From contig QAOA01007551.1 of NCBI GenBank assembly GCA_003255065.1, positions 1,179,715 to 1,243,714 on the forward strand: a stretch of 64,000 bases of DNA, written 5' to 3'. This DNA comes from Cercis canadensis (lineage: Eukaryota > Streptophyta > Magnoliopsida > Fabales > Fabaceae). Below the pieces are notes generated by a model. It saw only the letters and a list, made by a program, of their open reading frames with translations, searched no databases and was not told the DNA's origin. The position numbers and the translations under genes were made by a program. The first letter of the stretch is position 1. Each line of letters starts with the position of its first letter. Below are positions 1-10,525 of the stretch, in pieces.

Positions 1-1567
1 CCTCACTAGAGCATAAAGCTCTTTGTCATAAGTGGGATAATTTAATGCTGCCCCATTAAGCTTCTCACTGAAATATGCAATAGGCTTGGAATCCTGCATC
101 AAAACAACCCCTATTTCAATACCTGAAGTATCACATTCAATCTCAAAAGCTCTGTCAAAGTTAGGCAAACATAAAAGAGGAGCACTAGTTAAAGTTTCCT
201 TTAAAGTGGTAAATGCCCTCTCTTGTTCCTCGCCCCACTTAAAACTCACATTTTTCTTAACTAGTTCATTTAGGGGTGCGGCTATGGTGCTGAAATTCTT
301 TACAAACCGCCTATAAAAACTAGCTAAGCCATGGAAAGATCTTACCTCATTCGCATTCTTAGGTGTAGGCCAATCTCGGATTGCCTTAACCTTCTCCTCA
401 TCCATGCTAATACCCTTAGAACTTACAACAAACCCAAGAAATATAACAGAATCGGAACAAAATGCACACTTCTTAAAATTAGCATACAATTTATGTTCTC
501 TCAAAGCAATAAAGACATCATGCAAGTGTGACACATGATCATCTAGGGTTTTGCTATAAACTAGGATATCATCAAAATAAACCACCACAAATTTTCCAAT
601 AAAGGCACGCAAAACATGGTTCATTAGTCTCATGAAAGTGCTAGGTGCATTAGTTAAACCGAAAGGCATTACTAACCACTCATACAAACCATATTTTGTT
701 TTAAATGCAGTTTTCCACTCATCTCCTTCTTTCATGCGAATTTGGTAGTATCCATTCTTTAAATCTATCTTAGAAAAGACACTAGAACCATACAACTCAT
801 CAAGCATGTCATCTAATCTAGGGATAGGATGTCTATACTTAACCGTGATTTGGTTGATGGCTCGGCAATCCACACACATGCGCCATGTCCCGTCTTTCTT
901 TGGCACCAAGATAACTGGAACTGAACATGGGCTTAGACTTTCTTTCACGAATCCCTTTTGTACGAGCTCATCTACTTGCCTTTGAATTTCCTTTGTCTCG
1001 TCAGGATTAGCTCGGTAGGCTGGTTTATTAGGGATAGTCGATCCAGGAACAAAGTCAATCTGGTGCTCTATGCCCCTCAAGGGAGGCAAACCATGTGGTA
1101 TCTCTTCAGGGAAAATATCAGTAAATTCCTGCATCAAAGAAACAACCACACTAGGCAAAGAAGGGTTAAGAGAGTTAGTAAAATAAACATCCTTGTACAT
1201 AAGTACAAGAAGGGTTGGCTTAGACAATAGAACACTCTTGACCTCACTTTTTTGTGCAAAAGCACTCACTTTTTGTCTTCTCTCACTCTTTTTGTCCGTA
1301 CTTTTTTCTTTTTCTCTCTCAGCCTCTTTTTCTTTGGCTGCTTTTTCTTCTCTCTCTTTACATTCTTTTGTAATCTTTGCTTGATCCGCATATGCAAGAG
1401 CAGGTTTTAAAGGTTTCAACAAAGTGGCCTTGTCATTCTTGTAGACGGTGTAAGTGTTGTTGTATCCGTCATACTTCACTCGCCTATCAAACTGCCATGG
1501 TCGTCCCAACAAAATATGACAAGCATGCATAGGCACCACATCACACAGTACTTCATCTTTAAAAGTA
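1..1567 (-). pseudogene. gypsy pol fragment: protease C-terminus, reverse transcriptase, RNase H start
   Basis: I translated this stretch on the minus strand and found it open from 1567 to 1 without a stop. It holds the end of the protease region, a Lys/Glu-rich linker (about 1380-1260), then reverse transcriptase with the YFDD catalytic box encoded at 579-568 inside [13 protein letters not shown]. The RNase H start (IECDTSG, then [20 protein letters not shown]) lies at about 150-30. It lacks its own start because it is the downstream part of the gag-pol frame, cut from gag by the inserted MITE. It is called a pseudogene for that reason, although the fragment itself carries no inactivating change that I can see. 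The C-terminal RNase H and integrase lie outside the window. Confidence 0.9.
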
Positions 1568-1934
1568 GGCTTAAATGCAATTTTGGTCCCCCTATTTTAC
1601 TTGAATGAACGATTTGGTCCCCCCATTTTAAAAAATCACAAAATGATCCCTACTGTTTACACCTAAGTTGCACTTTTGGTCCAGGACACTAACTCCATCT
1701 AAAAGTTGACGGTGAGACTGACGTGGCATAGACATTGGAAAGACATATGGCATATTGATAGTTGCCACGTCTATGCCACGTCAGACTCACCGTCAATTTT
1801 TGGACGGTGTTAGTGTCTTGGACCAAAAGTGCAACATCATGCTAAATAGTAAGGACCATTTTATGATTTTTCAAAATAGGGGGACCAAATTGTTTATTCA
1901 GGTAAAATAGGGGGACCAAAACTGCATTTAAGCC
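1568..1934. mobile_element. Mutator-type MITE (367 bp) nested in the gypsy polyprotein
   Basis: The ends are GGCTTAAATGCAATTTTGG and, inverted, GGCTTAAATGCAGTTTTGG. The two arms, each about 165 bp, are imperfect reverse complements along nearly the whole element, so it is one long hairpin. It is flanked by a perfect 9-bp direct repeat TTAAAAGTA (1559-1567 and 1935-1943), the target-duplication size of Mutator-like elements. It has no coding capacity. The insertion splits gag-protease from RT. Confidence 0.93.
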
Positions 1935-3427
1935 TTAAAAGTACTAAAGGCAAATGCAATCCTAACTTGCTTGTTTACCCATAGGTCTCCTCTATCATTC
2001 AACCACCTTAGCCTATAAGGCGAGGGGTGTGGAATAGTAGGTAAATTCAACTTTTCTACGGCCAAGGTACTAGCAACATTAGTACAAGATCCACTGTCAA
2101 TAATAACGCTACATACCTTGTCTCCCACCAAGCATCGATTTTGAAAGATATGCTCGCGGTATTTTTCGATGTCATCTTCCCTCGGTTGCATGTTGAGCAC
2201 ACGCCTAGACACCATCAAATACTGATCTGGAAGGGAGTCATCAATTCCCTCTACGTCACTAGCATCTTCTAAGGGTGACATGTCTTCACAACCAGGTGTA
2301 ACAGTAGATTCCTCCTCACTATCATACTCACCAGTAGCAAGCATAACAACTTTCCTTCTATTGGGACATTCAGAAGATATATGTCCACGTCCTTGACACC
2401 TGTAGCATTTAATGTCACGTGACTTAGAAGAAAAGTTATAGTCTGTTTTACCTTGGGAAATAGGAGTAGAACCCGTAGGCTTTGGTCTTTTGTCGTCTCT
2501 TGGCTTTGGAGCTGTGTGAGGATTATCCTTCCAATTCGATTTCCAGTTTGAAGTTCTGGAAGACACACCGAATCTAGAAGCTGTTCTAGCCTTCAACTGT
2601 CGCTCTACATGCTCGACTTTATGCACCAAGTCCTTCATCTCTACATAGTGACTCATCTCCACCACTTCAGCAATCTCTCGCTTCAAGCCACTAATAAACA
2701 GTGCCATGGTTGCCTCACGGTTCTCATCAATACTAGCCCTCATCAGGACTATCTCCATCTCGCTGTTGTACTCAGCCACACTCATAGATCCTTGTTTCAA
2801 ATCTTGCAATTTCTTGAAACAATCTCTATAGTAATGTCTAGGTACAAACCGTTTCCTCATCACGGCTCTCATATCGGCCCATGACCGAATAGGTCTCTCA
2901 CCATCTCTACGCCTGTTAATCACTAGCTGATCCCACCAAATACTAGCATAATCAGTGAATTCAACTACTGCCAGCTTCACTTTCTTTTCTTCAGAGTATT
3001 CATGGCACTCAAAAACATGTTCCACTTTCCTCTCCCAATCTAGGTAAAGTTCAGGATCACTTTTACCTTGAAAGGTAGGAATTCTCATTTTTATACTCCC
3101 CAGGTTATTATCACAACGAGGGGTTGCCATCCTCTTTCTTTTGGTCTCGATTTCAACTTCAGAATAGTCTTCTTCCTCTTCCTCAGAATACCGAAAGGGT
3201 CTAGTTGTTTTAGTTTTTGTCTTAGGTGAAACTAGGTTTTCTAACCTCTCTAATCTGTCCTCAGTGCCCATTCGTAATGCTGCAATTTGGTCCTGAATTG
3301 CGTTCATATATACATCCATATGACTTTTGGTGAATGGTTCTTCCTGTTTCATGTTGAACACACTCACCTCACGTGTTTCACTCGTGTTTACACTCAATTG
3401 GCTTTTTTCCGATAATGCGCTCACCAC
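1928..3427 (-). pseudogene. gypsy gag and protease N-terminus, cut short by a MITE
   Basis: This is a 499-residue reading frame. Residues about 113-240 form a Retrotrans_gag domain ([20 protein letters not shown], then YASIWWDQL). A CCHC zinc knuckle, [14 protein letters not shown], lies at residues 341-354 and serves RNA packaging. An aspartic-protease start, [12 protein letters not shown], has its active-site DSG at 444-446. The stop is not native: the last codons read into the terminal repeat of the element at 1568-1934 and meet TAA there. Gag would normally continue in frame through protease into pol. The N-terminal 60 residues look helical and the 85-100 region is acidic. Coordinates follow the current open frame, including the few bases inside the MITE. 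Confidence 0.9.
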
Positions 3428-4377
3428 TCTTGTCTTTTTCCACTCAAATTTTCTTAGAAGCCCTTAAACAAGAACTTTCCAAGAACTTATCATGGAGAAA
3501 AGGTGATAGAAACAAAAATGATAAGAAAGCCAAACAAGGGTGTTGAATAAAAATAAATAAGATAAGGAAGCAAAAAGAAGATGACAAAGAAGCAAAACAA
3601 AAACTTCAAGAAGGAAAAAGAAATAAAATAAAATAAAATGACCAAGACTTTTGAATATAAATAATGAACAAAGATGTTGGTTTGGACAAGAAAAGAATAA
3701 AGGAATCTAGAAAACAGCAACAAATTGAAAGAAAATCAGCAGATTATAGAAAATAGCCCGAAACAGACGTTTTTGAAGGATTTTGAGCTCGAAAATGGCA
3801 TCAACTGGGTTTACCCAGTTGTCATGTTGAAGGGCTCTAAACGAGCTTCGAAACGCTGGGTCACGGGTTCCGTAACTCAAAACGAGCTGAAAATTATGGC
3901 ATTTTCAAGTAAGTGAGTCCAAATAGTCTGTTTTTGATTTTCTTTTCACAAGAACAGATCTTGCTAATCTTTTTTTTTTTTTGATTTGTTTGTTTTGCAG
4001 AATTTGTCTCTCTTTGTTTTTTTTTTTTTAAAAAAAAAACTTGACTAGGACTCGACGAACAACTAGGATTTGCTATTGCAATTGAAACAGCCGCCGCCTC
4101 TAGATAATTTTAACCTAGGACGTGGACTCTTAAACACAAACAAGGAAAACAAGGAAAAAAACGACAAACCAATGATCCAAACAAAAATTATAGGGATAAC
4201 TTGACCAGAAACTTAAAGAACATAACGAAGAATGAAATTGATAGGAAAAATAAAAGACAAAAACTGACTTAATATAAATGGGGGTAGAAGATGATTGACT
4301 CAAACAAATAAGATAGATGAAATAAAAATAGAATAAGGGGGTTTTAGGAATACCGATTGAAACTCCAAGGAGCCAAA

Positions 4378-4389
4378 GCTCTGATACCA
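4378..4389 (-). other. Primer-binding site complementary to initiator tRNA-Met
   Basis: The minus strand reads TGGTATCAGAGC, the complement of the 3' end of plant initiator methionine tRNA. It starts two bases inside the LTR edge, the usual position for minus-strand DNA priming in plant LTR retrotransposons. It fixes both the orientation of the element and the inner LTR border. Confidence 0.92.
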
Positions 4390-4391
4390 AA

Positions 4392-5027
4392 TGATGCGTT
4401 CACGTACCCGAAGGATCGAAACGGAGTGTCTGGATACCAAACTGTGGGATGACCTTGGTTATCTCAATAGGGTGAACCCTTAGCAAGGAAGGATCCTTGG
4501 TAAGTTCAAGTTCAAGTTCTTTGCCCAAGAACAACAGGGAAGCTCTCAATCCAGAGAAACTCAATAATTCAGAAACTGAATACTATTAATCTCCAAAACT
4601 GTTTTGCAAAGGCATACACGAATTCCTTATATAGGCAATTCGGCTAGGAGGCTACAAGCTATGATGGATCCTCTAAGAAAGTTAATAAAACCCTAATACC
4701 CAGTTTGGCCCATAGACATAAAGGCCCAAAATATTAAAAAACGAATTTAAAACTAATTAAACGTTTTGACCCATAAACATAAAAGCCCAAAAATAAAACT
4801 AATTAAATTAAACATTATTTTTTGCCTGCTCCAAATTTGGGCTCCAAGCTGGCCCATGTGCACCTTCTACAAGAGACAGATAAGTGATCAATCTCAACTC
4901 TGAACTTGGCCCAGCTGCTCTTTCTTTAGTCTGCACCTCTTGGACTAGGCTCAACAATGCCTCTCTCACTCGCTTAGCTCTGCTTCTAGTCATCGGGCCT
5001 CCAACTCCAAGCAAGGGATCATGAACA
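4392..5027 (-). mobile_element. 5' LTR of the gypsy element
   Basis: On the minus strand it begins TGTTCATGATCC and ends GAACGCATCA, giving canonical TG...CA ends. The inner end abuts the primer-binding site. The outer end (5027) is inferred from the TG dinucleotide only, since the partner LTR is outside the window. It contains a minus-strand open frame (5014-4808) starting MLGVGGPMTRSRAKR. That motif resembles the extreme C-terminus of plant gypsy polyproteins, which suggests that pol ends inside the 3' LTR. Confidence 0.75.
4625..4635 (-). promoter_or_regulatory. TATA box of the LTR promoter
   Basis: The minus strand reads CCTATATAAGG inside the LTR, the expected U3 position for RNA polymerase II. 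Initiation would fall near 4600, leaving about 200 bp of R-U5 before the primer-binding site. Confidence 0.6.
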
Positions 5028-6821
5028 CTCCTAGGGTTAGGGCATGTAGCAATCTATGGTGTTTCCCTCATACTGTGATAGATAGCCATTAATTTTATGA
5101 CAACGTTTGCAATCACACAGGGTGTATGCACTATACGATACTGTTGTGCCCCACCTATGCTTCTTATGGATATTTTGTTCCACTAAACATATAATATATT
5201 ACAAATCATATTTATACAAAAACAAAAACATGGTACAAGCAAATAGTAGCCTCTAACAAAAGAAAAATTAAATTATTCATCTCAACAGGGTAACCTGCCA
5301 TAGTCCCATCATCTCATGTTCCATACTTAGCATTAAACTCACGAATTTTGATAAACGCTTCTACTTTATAAGTAAAATGCATAACTAGTTCATTTAATTG
5401 TAGTCCTTTTTTGTTATTTATAGATATGATGTAACATATATAACAACGAAGAACAATGAATGGGACTTTAATTATATATTTTTTATGTAGACTCAATTAA
5501 TTATTTAAAATTTACTATATGATTTTTTAAACTCCAATAATGGCACATGTAATTTTTGTTTTGTCACATGGCACATGTAACTTGGAACATGCATAAATAT
5601 CCCACGATTCCCCAGCGGAGTAAATTACTATCACAAAATTATTCTCATGATTATTTTATATTTTATATTTTGTATCGCAAGGCACTTATAAGAAGGTGGC
5701 TGTTGTGCTAACGCAACTGGTGCTTTCATATAAACAACTAGCTTCATATTTGATTTCATCTGCTGCTATCCCTTGTCATTAGAAAAATAAACTAAAATAA
5801 AAAATCAGCAACTCCCTTGCTCTTACATCACATTTCTCTCTATACACACACAATTTTATTAGACTTTAGATCTATTTAAGTTAATTTACTAATAATGAAT
5901 AAATTATCAAATATGTTATAATCTAAGCTTAATTGTAATTTCAGTTATTCTATTTTAACAATTTAAATTTTTTAATCCCTTTTATCTTTAAAAAAAAAAA
6001 CAATTTAGTCCCTCATATGTTAGATTTTGATTCTTATTATCTTTGTAGAAGCAACAGAAAAGTAAATGTAAATAATTTATCTAGACGTAATGCATGTGTT
6101 AATACAATATGAATTTCCTCCACCTACACTTTTTTGTTGGCTATAAATTTCATTCCTAATTGCACTTCTTCTATGTGGAAGGACATTGAAAAGGATCGTA
6201 AATTGGGGCTTGATTCTCATGGCACCGCCGAGCTACAGAAATTTGAACCCAAACACTGAGATACAAAAAGAATCTGGGTGCTAACTGAATGGTAGGCTCG
6301 CCAGTTATTGGGCTACAAACTAGGTTTATTGTTGTTGTTATTATTTTTTTTTTTTGGTTATGACTTTGAATTTGAACACATAACTTATAAATTTTGAAGA
6401 CGATTTCAGTATCATTCAACTACAAGTATTATGCTGACTTGCCAATTCTAAGTTGATAGCAAGAAATATCCTAAATAGGCCATTGTGATACTGAAAATTT
6501 GTGTTATGAGACAATTGAATTTAATAGCTAATTATAATTTAGATAATTAAAAATTACACTTCAATTTAAGTTTGAAAGGTTTTCTATTTTTACATTCCAC
6601 GAGCAATAATATTTTTACAAACTTTTGTCACAACTAAATATTATATCATGGTATTTTTATCTTTTATTATACAGTAATGTGGGTTAATACCTTTTTTTTT
6701 TTTTTTGAATACACGTCCATATAAAAATGCACCCTTAAAATAGTTTAGGGTAAGATTTAGTTTTGATTCCCAAATACTAACCTAAAATTACTCTAATTGT
6801 TAAAAAATAAATATAACAATG
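5028..6821. other. Intergenic, A+T-rich, no gene seen
   Basis: Short open frames here have no recognisable domain and no exon-like continuity. There are several T/A homopolymers (about 5990, 6345, 6690). I see no paired terminal repeats or RNA gene. Confidence 0.6.
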
Positions 6822-7347
6822 ATAAATGCTAGGGGTGTTCACTGGGTGGTTCAAACCACACAACCTGACCTAGGCTGCAACTGATGGGCGGTTCAACCCG
6901 CACAAGACGGTGCGGTTCGGTTTCTAAAATTCAAACCCGCAATATTGCGGTTCGGCCCATGATTTTAATTTTTCAAACCGCATTTGGCTCAAATCGACCA
7001 GTATAACGCTCATATCTGTAAACAAATTTTAGTTTCCATATAGTACGACGTCGTTTGAGGATGTGCCCTAACCTGAACTTCTAAAGGGGCTTCGAGCCTT
7101 CGAGTTCGAGACATTCATCTAATTCTCCTCTCCTCTCCTCAGTCCTCACGTCTCGGTGACTCTCTCGAGCTCACCCTCTCTCTCTCACCATTTATCGGAC
7201 CCTCTCTGCTCTCTCCATCTCCCTCGATTCTCTCACCCTTTACTTTTGTGGTGTGTTCCTCTCTCGCTGCTCAAATCCTCAGTTACTATCTCGGTGTTCC
7301 TCAGTCCTCACTTCCTATCTCGGTGCTCAGTGCTCGGTGCCTACTGA

Positions 7348-7712
7348 TTGGTCTTCTACGTGATCTCAACCGATGCTATGGAAAACTACTCGTCGAACCC
7401 ATCCAATAACAAGTTCCGACTGGGTGGTTTGGTACTCGAAGGCAACGTGGTCCAACCGGCTTCGTCCGCGGAAATGGAATTCGTGATCACCGATATTTTG
7501 GTTCGGTACCAGGGTTCAGGGAGGGCCACTTGGTGGTGATGGAAGGGTTTGAAAAGCTGTTTACGGAGGAAATAAAAAAAGAGATATCAGCAAAAAGTGT
7601 CAGGGAAGACTAGGAGTGGAGAATGTTACTTTGCAACTACTGAGGTTCTTGCAAAGCACGACGAGAAGTATATGCCCAAATAATTTGTTGCGGCTATTGA
7701 GAAGAACAAGAC
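7348..7712 (+). pseudogene. CcmE (cytochrome c maturation haem chaperone) fragment
   Basis: The translation contains NKFRLGGLVLEGNVVQPAS, then MEFVITDILVRYQGS. After frame changes it continues with EGFEKLFTEEIKKEIS, LAKHDEKYMPK, a stop, and AAIEKNK. These match the conserved core of mitochondrial CcmE, the inner-membrane protein that carries haem to apocytochrome c. The haem-binding histidine region (LAKHDEKY) is recognisable but lies in another frame from the start, and a stretch after MEFVITD is missing. No membrane anchor or targeting peptide is attached. It is a decayed partial copy inside the 6830-8668 transposon; the functional parent must be elsewhere. Confidence 0.8.
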
Positions 7713-7713
7713 T

Positions 7714-8232
7714 AAGGAATTAGAATCACAGGTAAAGCCATCTTCCTCTCTGTTTGCCTATATACTAATAACTCATTCATGAGTCATGTATTTAATTTTA
7801 AGGGCATTCCATTGACGTGTTTTAAATTAAAATACACTTAGAGAAGCAGCGGCGCACTAATCAAGAACTGAAGAAAAAGGTGTTGAAGCTGAAATTCTGT
7901 CTACAGGAAGCCCGTTTTCAGACATGAAAGCTCCAAAGGGTAAAGCTCCAGTTTTTTCTTTTTCCACCCTCATTTGCATTGAATTATGAAACATTATTTT
8001 ATTTCTTCTACTACGTTATGGATCCATATTCTTGATTTTTTATGGGTTTTGTGACAGATGGGAGAGTGAAAGAGACAAAGCTATAAAAGAATTGAGGGAG
8101 CAATTTGCAACCAAACAACATAGTGTAGTTGTGGATACAGAAAAGCAAAATCAGAATTTCTAGGAAAGCTCTGGATTCAAAATAGTCGTCTCAATGTCTA
8201 TGTTGATCTTGGTGGTATTTTCAAAGCGGTGA
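7714..8232 (+). pseudogene. NEAP-like coiled-coil, tail-anchored protein fragment with introns
   Basis: There are three exon-like pieces: about 7714-7731 (KELESQ), about 7842-7939 (RRTNQELKKKVLKLEFCLQ... LQR) and 8058-8232 (MGE..RDKAIKELREQLATKQ... then a hydrophobic tail IVVSMSMLILVVFSKR). They are separated by apparent GT-AG introns 7732-7841 and 7940-8057. The helical segment followed by a C-terminal membrane anchor ending SKR resembles the plant nuclear-envelope-associated protein (NEAP) family; I recall this family from memory and am moderately sure. Two in-frame stops kill it: TGA just before KLQR and TAG at 8161 just before the membrane tail. Retained introns show capture of genomic DNA rather than a retrocopy. 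Bases 8233-8500 may be the parent's 3' untranslated region. Confidence 0.65.
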
Positions 8233-8676
8233 AACCATTCCGGAGTCCAATTAATTCTTCCAACGCATCCACCAAAGCACACGGGACATGTGTATGGTTT
8301 AAACAGAGGGTATAAGATAAGTAATAGATCAGAGAGTTGCATGTTAAATTTATTAAACCTAGCATCAACGGTATTCTCTGCATTTCGGTTCGTTGTGCTA
8401 CTCTGACGGCAAACAGGACCTAAACTCAATATGTTTGAATGTTAAAATCTGTTTGAATGCTGTTTCTGTAGCCTGTTAATTCGGTATATATTGTACAACA
8501 AACTACATGCGGTTCAACCCGCAAACCCACCCAATTGATCCGAACCAGTTTAGTTTGATTTTAGTTCTTCCTTTATGCTAAACTGAACCAAACGACATGC
8601 AGAATGAAATGCGGTTTAGTTTTTGGATCACGGTCCAACCCGCTCGAACCTACACGCGAACACTCCTAATAAATAC

Positions 8677-10030
8677 AGTCCAAACTCCAAAGAGAATAAC
8701 CACGCTAATGATGCAAAGAAGAGTACGGAAAATACTAAAAAGTACTACTTACTTCAAAAAATACTAAAAAGTACTACTTACTTCAAAAAATACTAAAAAG
8801 CGGCGACGTTTTAAGGCGGTGTTTTCCTAATTTAAAATTACCCTTATAACCTTACTCGTCGGCTGTGGAACAAGCTGGACCAAATCTCTTGCTCTTTTTG
8901 CTCTTTTTAACTGAGCTGGAAAAGAAAAGAAAAAGAAAACATAAAACAAAATTATTCATTTGCTGGGGGCGGCGCGCGTGATGATAATGTGGACAAACAA
9001 GCACACACTCAGGTCTTATCACGCAGACATCGAATCCACGAGAAGAGTGACCCAATCCTCATCATGCTCGTACTTGCTCCATGTGGTCACACACGCGAAT
9101 GATTCTGCGCGTGAACAAATAAGACGTGGAAGAAACGATTCTGATTTACACCACGTTTGGCTTGGACAACCCGCAAAACGGATATTGTAGTTGTGATAGC
9201 TGGCAATCCCTTCTCCCAGAGGATTCAGAAATCTACCACTCAACTCCTCAAAGAATAATCTAAAAAGCACCAATAAAATCATTCCACGTATCTTGCGGGA
9301 TTCTAGTATTGATTAAATGAACGGTCTGATCATTAGGACCAGAAATCTTCCAGTGGGAAGCGGCACAGTAAAAAGCACTAGGTGGTGTGGAAGTTACCGT
9401 GGCGACCAAACCGCCAATGATTGGGAAAATTTTCTTTTGGTTAATAATAAAACGAGGAACAATGATCTGTCGCCTTATATATCTACCTCTGCTCCGCGTT
9501 CTCATTACCATCAAATCACTCGGGGGAGAGAGAGAGAGATGAGAGAATCAGAATCTGTTTGTGAAGGCAAACAGAGATCTAACACTTGAAAGAGAAGAAA
9601 AGAGAAACTGCTTTTGCGTTAGTGTTCGATTTGAGGAGGCGCAGAGAGAGCCAATTTAGGCTCTGAGATGTACTACATGCTATTTGGGGTTCTGCTGTTT
9701 GGCGGCGAGAAAGTAGAAGAAATTGAGTGGGAAAAGGAGCGATAATTTCTCCAGATATATACTTCTAACAAGTTTAGATCCTTGGAGTATCTCTAAGGAT
9801 CTCGGAATTTAATTCAATTTTCTGTAATTGGAGTGATTTCAGGGACACGGTAAAATTAACTTCTCTCAATCAGTTTCACTACCTCTCTGTTTTCAAAATC
9901 AAAACTTTCGAATTTTTAACGTAATTCGAGCTTGCCCCATTGTTATTTTGTTCAAAGATTTCGTCCTTAAATATTAAAGGCCTGGTGTTTGTGAATCAGA
10001 GTGAGCGAAAGAGCGAGAGAGAACAACGGT
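8677..10030. other. Upstream region of the DUF1677 gene; no other gene
   Basis: Overlapping short frames on both strands (8852-9589) show no recognisable domain and look like chance openings. A GAGAGAGAG tract lies near 9525-9545. The GC content is higher than the surroundings from about 8960. The last few hundred bases probably contain the promoter and 5' leader of the gene at 10031. Confidence 0.5.
8732..8800. repeat. 29-bp tandem repeat, about 2.4 copies
   Basis: The unit ATACTAAAAAGTACTACTTA plus nine more bases occurs at 8732-8760 and 8761-8789 without mismatch. A partial third copy lies at 8790-8800. It lies 60 bp to the right of the hAT-like element. Confidence 0.9.
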
Positions 10031-10525
10031 ATGGCGCCGACGGTTTTGCAAGAAACAAAATCTCTCTCTGCAATTGAGACGCAACCACCGACGGCGGCGG
10101 CGGTCGTGAAGCACAACGGCTCTCAGGCGGTGGAGGTGGAGGCTGTTTCCGTCAAATGCTTCTGCTGCGGATTGATGGAGGAATGTACGCTGCCGTACAT
10201 TGCCCGTGTTCGTGAGAGATACCAGGGTCGTTGGATTTGTGGGCTTTGTGCTGAGGCTGTCAAAGATGAAACTTTGAGGCCTCAGAGAGATATTACAACT
10301 GACGAAGCGTTGAAGCGACACATGAAGTTTTGCCAACAGTTCAGATCTTCGAGTCCTCCCAATAATCCCACTGACGACTTGATACTGGCAATGAAACAGC
10401 TCCTATTTCGGACTTTGGATTCTCCGAGGAAGGATAAACATATGGCTTGTCGACCTCTTGGTAGATCTCAGAGCTGCTTTTCAACCATGTCAGGGTCGCA
10501 GAAAGAGGCAGCACACACAGAGTAA
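10031..10525 (+). CDS. DUF1677 family protein
   Basis: This is an intronless 164-residue protein of unknown biochemical function. The DUF1677 core starts at about residue 40 with VKCFCCGLMEECTLPYIARV, followed by RERYQGRWICGLCAEAVKDE. The paired Cys-x-Cys-Cys and Cys-x-x-Cys clusters suggest a metal-binding fold. The N-terminus (about 35 residues, Ala/Thr-rich) and the Ser-rich C-terminus look disordered. The start is the first ATG (ATGGCGCCG); the frame is open upstream to 10001 but contains no ATG. The family is plant-specific. No function can be assigned from sequence, and the neighbours give no clue. Confidence 0.88.
   Translation: MAPTVLQETKSLSAIETQPPTAAAVVKHNGSQAVEVEAVSVKCFCCGLMEECTLPYIARVRERYQGRWICGLCAEAVKDETLRPQRDITTDEALKRHMKFCQQFRSSSPPNNPTDDLILAMKQLLFRTLDSPRKDKHMACRPLGRSQSCFSTMSGSQKEAAHTE

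Larger units (their letters stand above)
1..5027 (-). mobile_element. Ty3/gypsy LTR retrotransposon, 5' portion, truncated by window edge
   Basis: Read on the minus strand the order is LTR (5027-4392), primer-binding site (4389-4378), untranslated leader, gag, aspartic protease, reverse transcriptase and the start of RNase H, which runs off the left edge. Integrase and the 3' LTR would lie outside the window. Protease before RT, with RNase H directly after RT, is the arrangement of Ty3/gypsy (Metaviridae) elements. The frame is open through all coding parts except where the 1568-1934 element is inserted, so this copy is young. Because the 3' side is missing, a 5-bp target duplication cannot be confirmed; the bases after the LTR at 5028-5032 are CTCCT. 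Confidence 0.93.
6830..8668. mobile_element. hAT-like non-autonomous element carrying host gene fragments (Pack-type)
   Basis: The left end is TAGGGGTGTTCAC and the right end, inverted, is TAGGAGTGTTCGC. Both are followed inward by repeated motifs of the GCGGTTCAACCCGC / CGGTTCGG type typical of hAT subterminal regions. The flanks carry an 8-bp near-direct repeat, ATAAATGC (6822-6829) and ATAAATAC (8669-8676), the hAT target-duplication size with one mismatch. No transposase frame is present. Instead the 1839-bp interior holds a CcmE fragment (about 7348-7712) and a NEAP-like fragment with retained introns (about 7714-8232). Confidence 0.78.

Noticed and set aside
4808-5014. Small minus-strand protein starting MLGVGGPMTRSR as an independent gene
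   Set aside because: It lies inside the LTR and its motif is that of a gypsy polyprotein end; treated as part of the retroelement.
8852-9589. Overlapping frames on both strands upstream of the DUF1677 gene
   Set aside because: No domain, no splice support, and mutual overlap in antisense; typical chance openings in a GC-richer promoter region.
10001-10030. Ten extra N-terminal residues on the DUF1677 protein
   Set aside because: That start would be GTG; the first ATG is at 10031 and plants initiate almost always at ATG.
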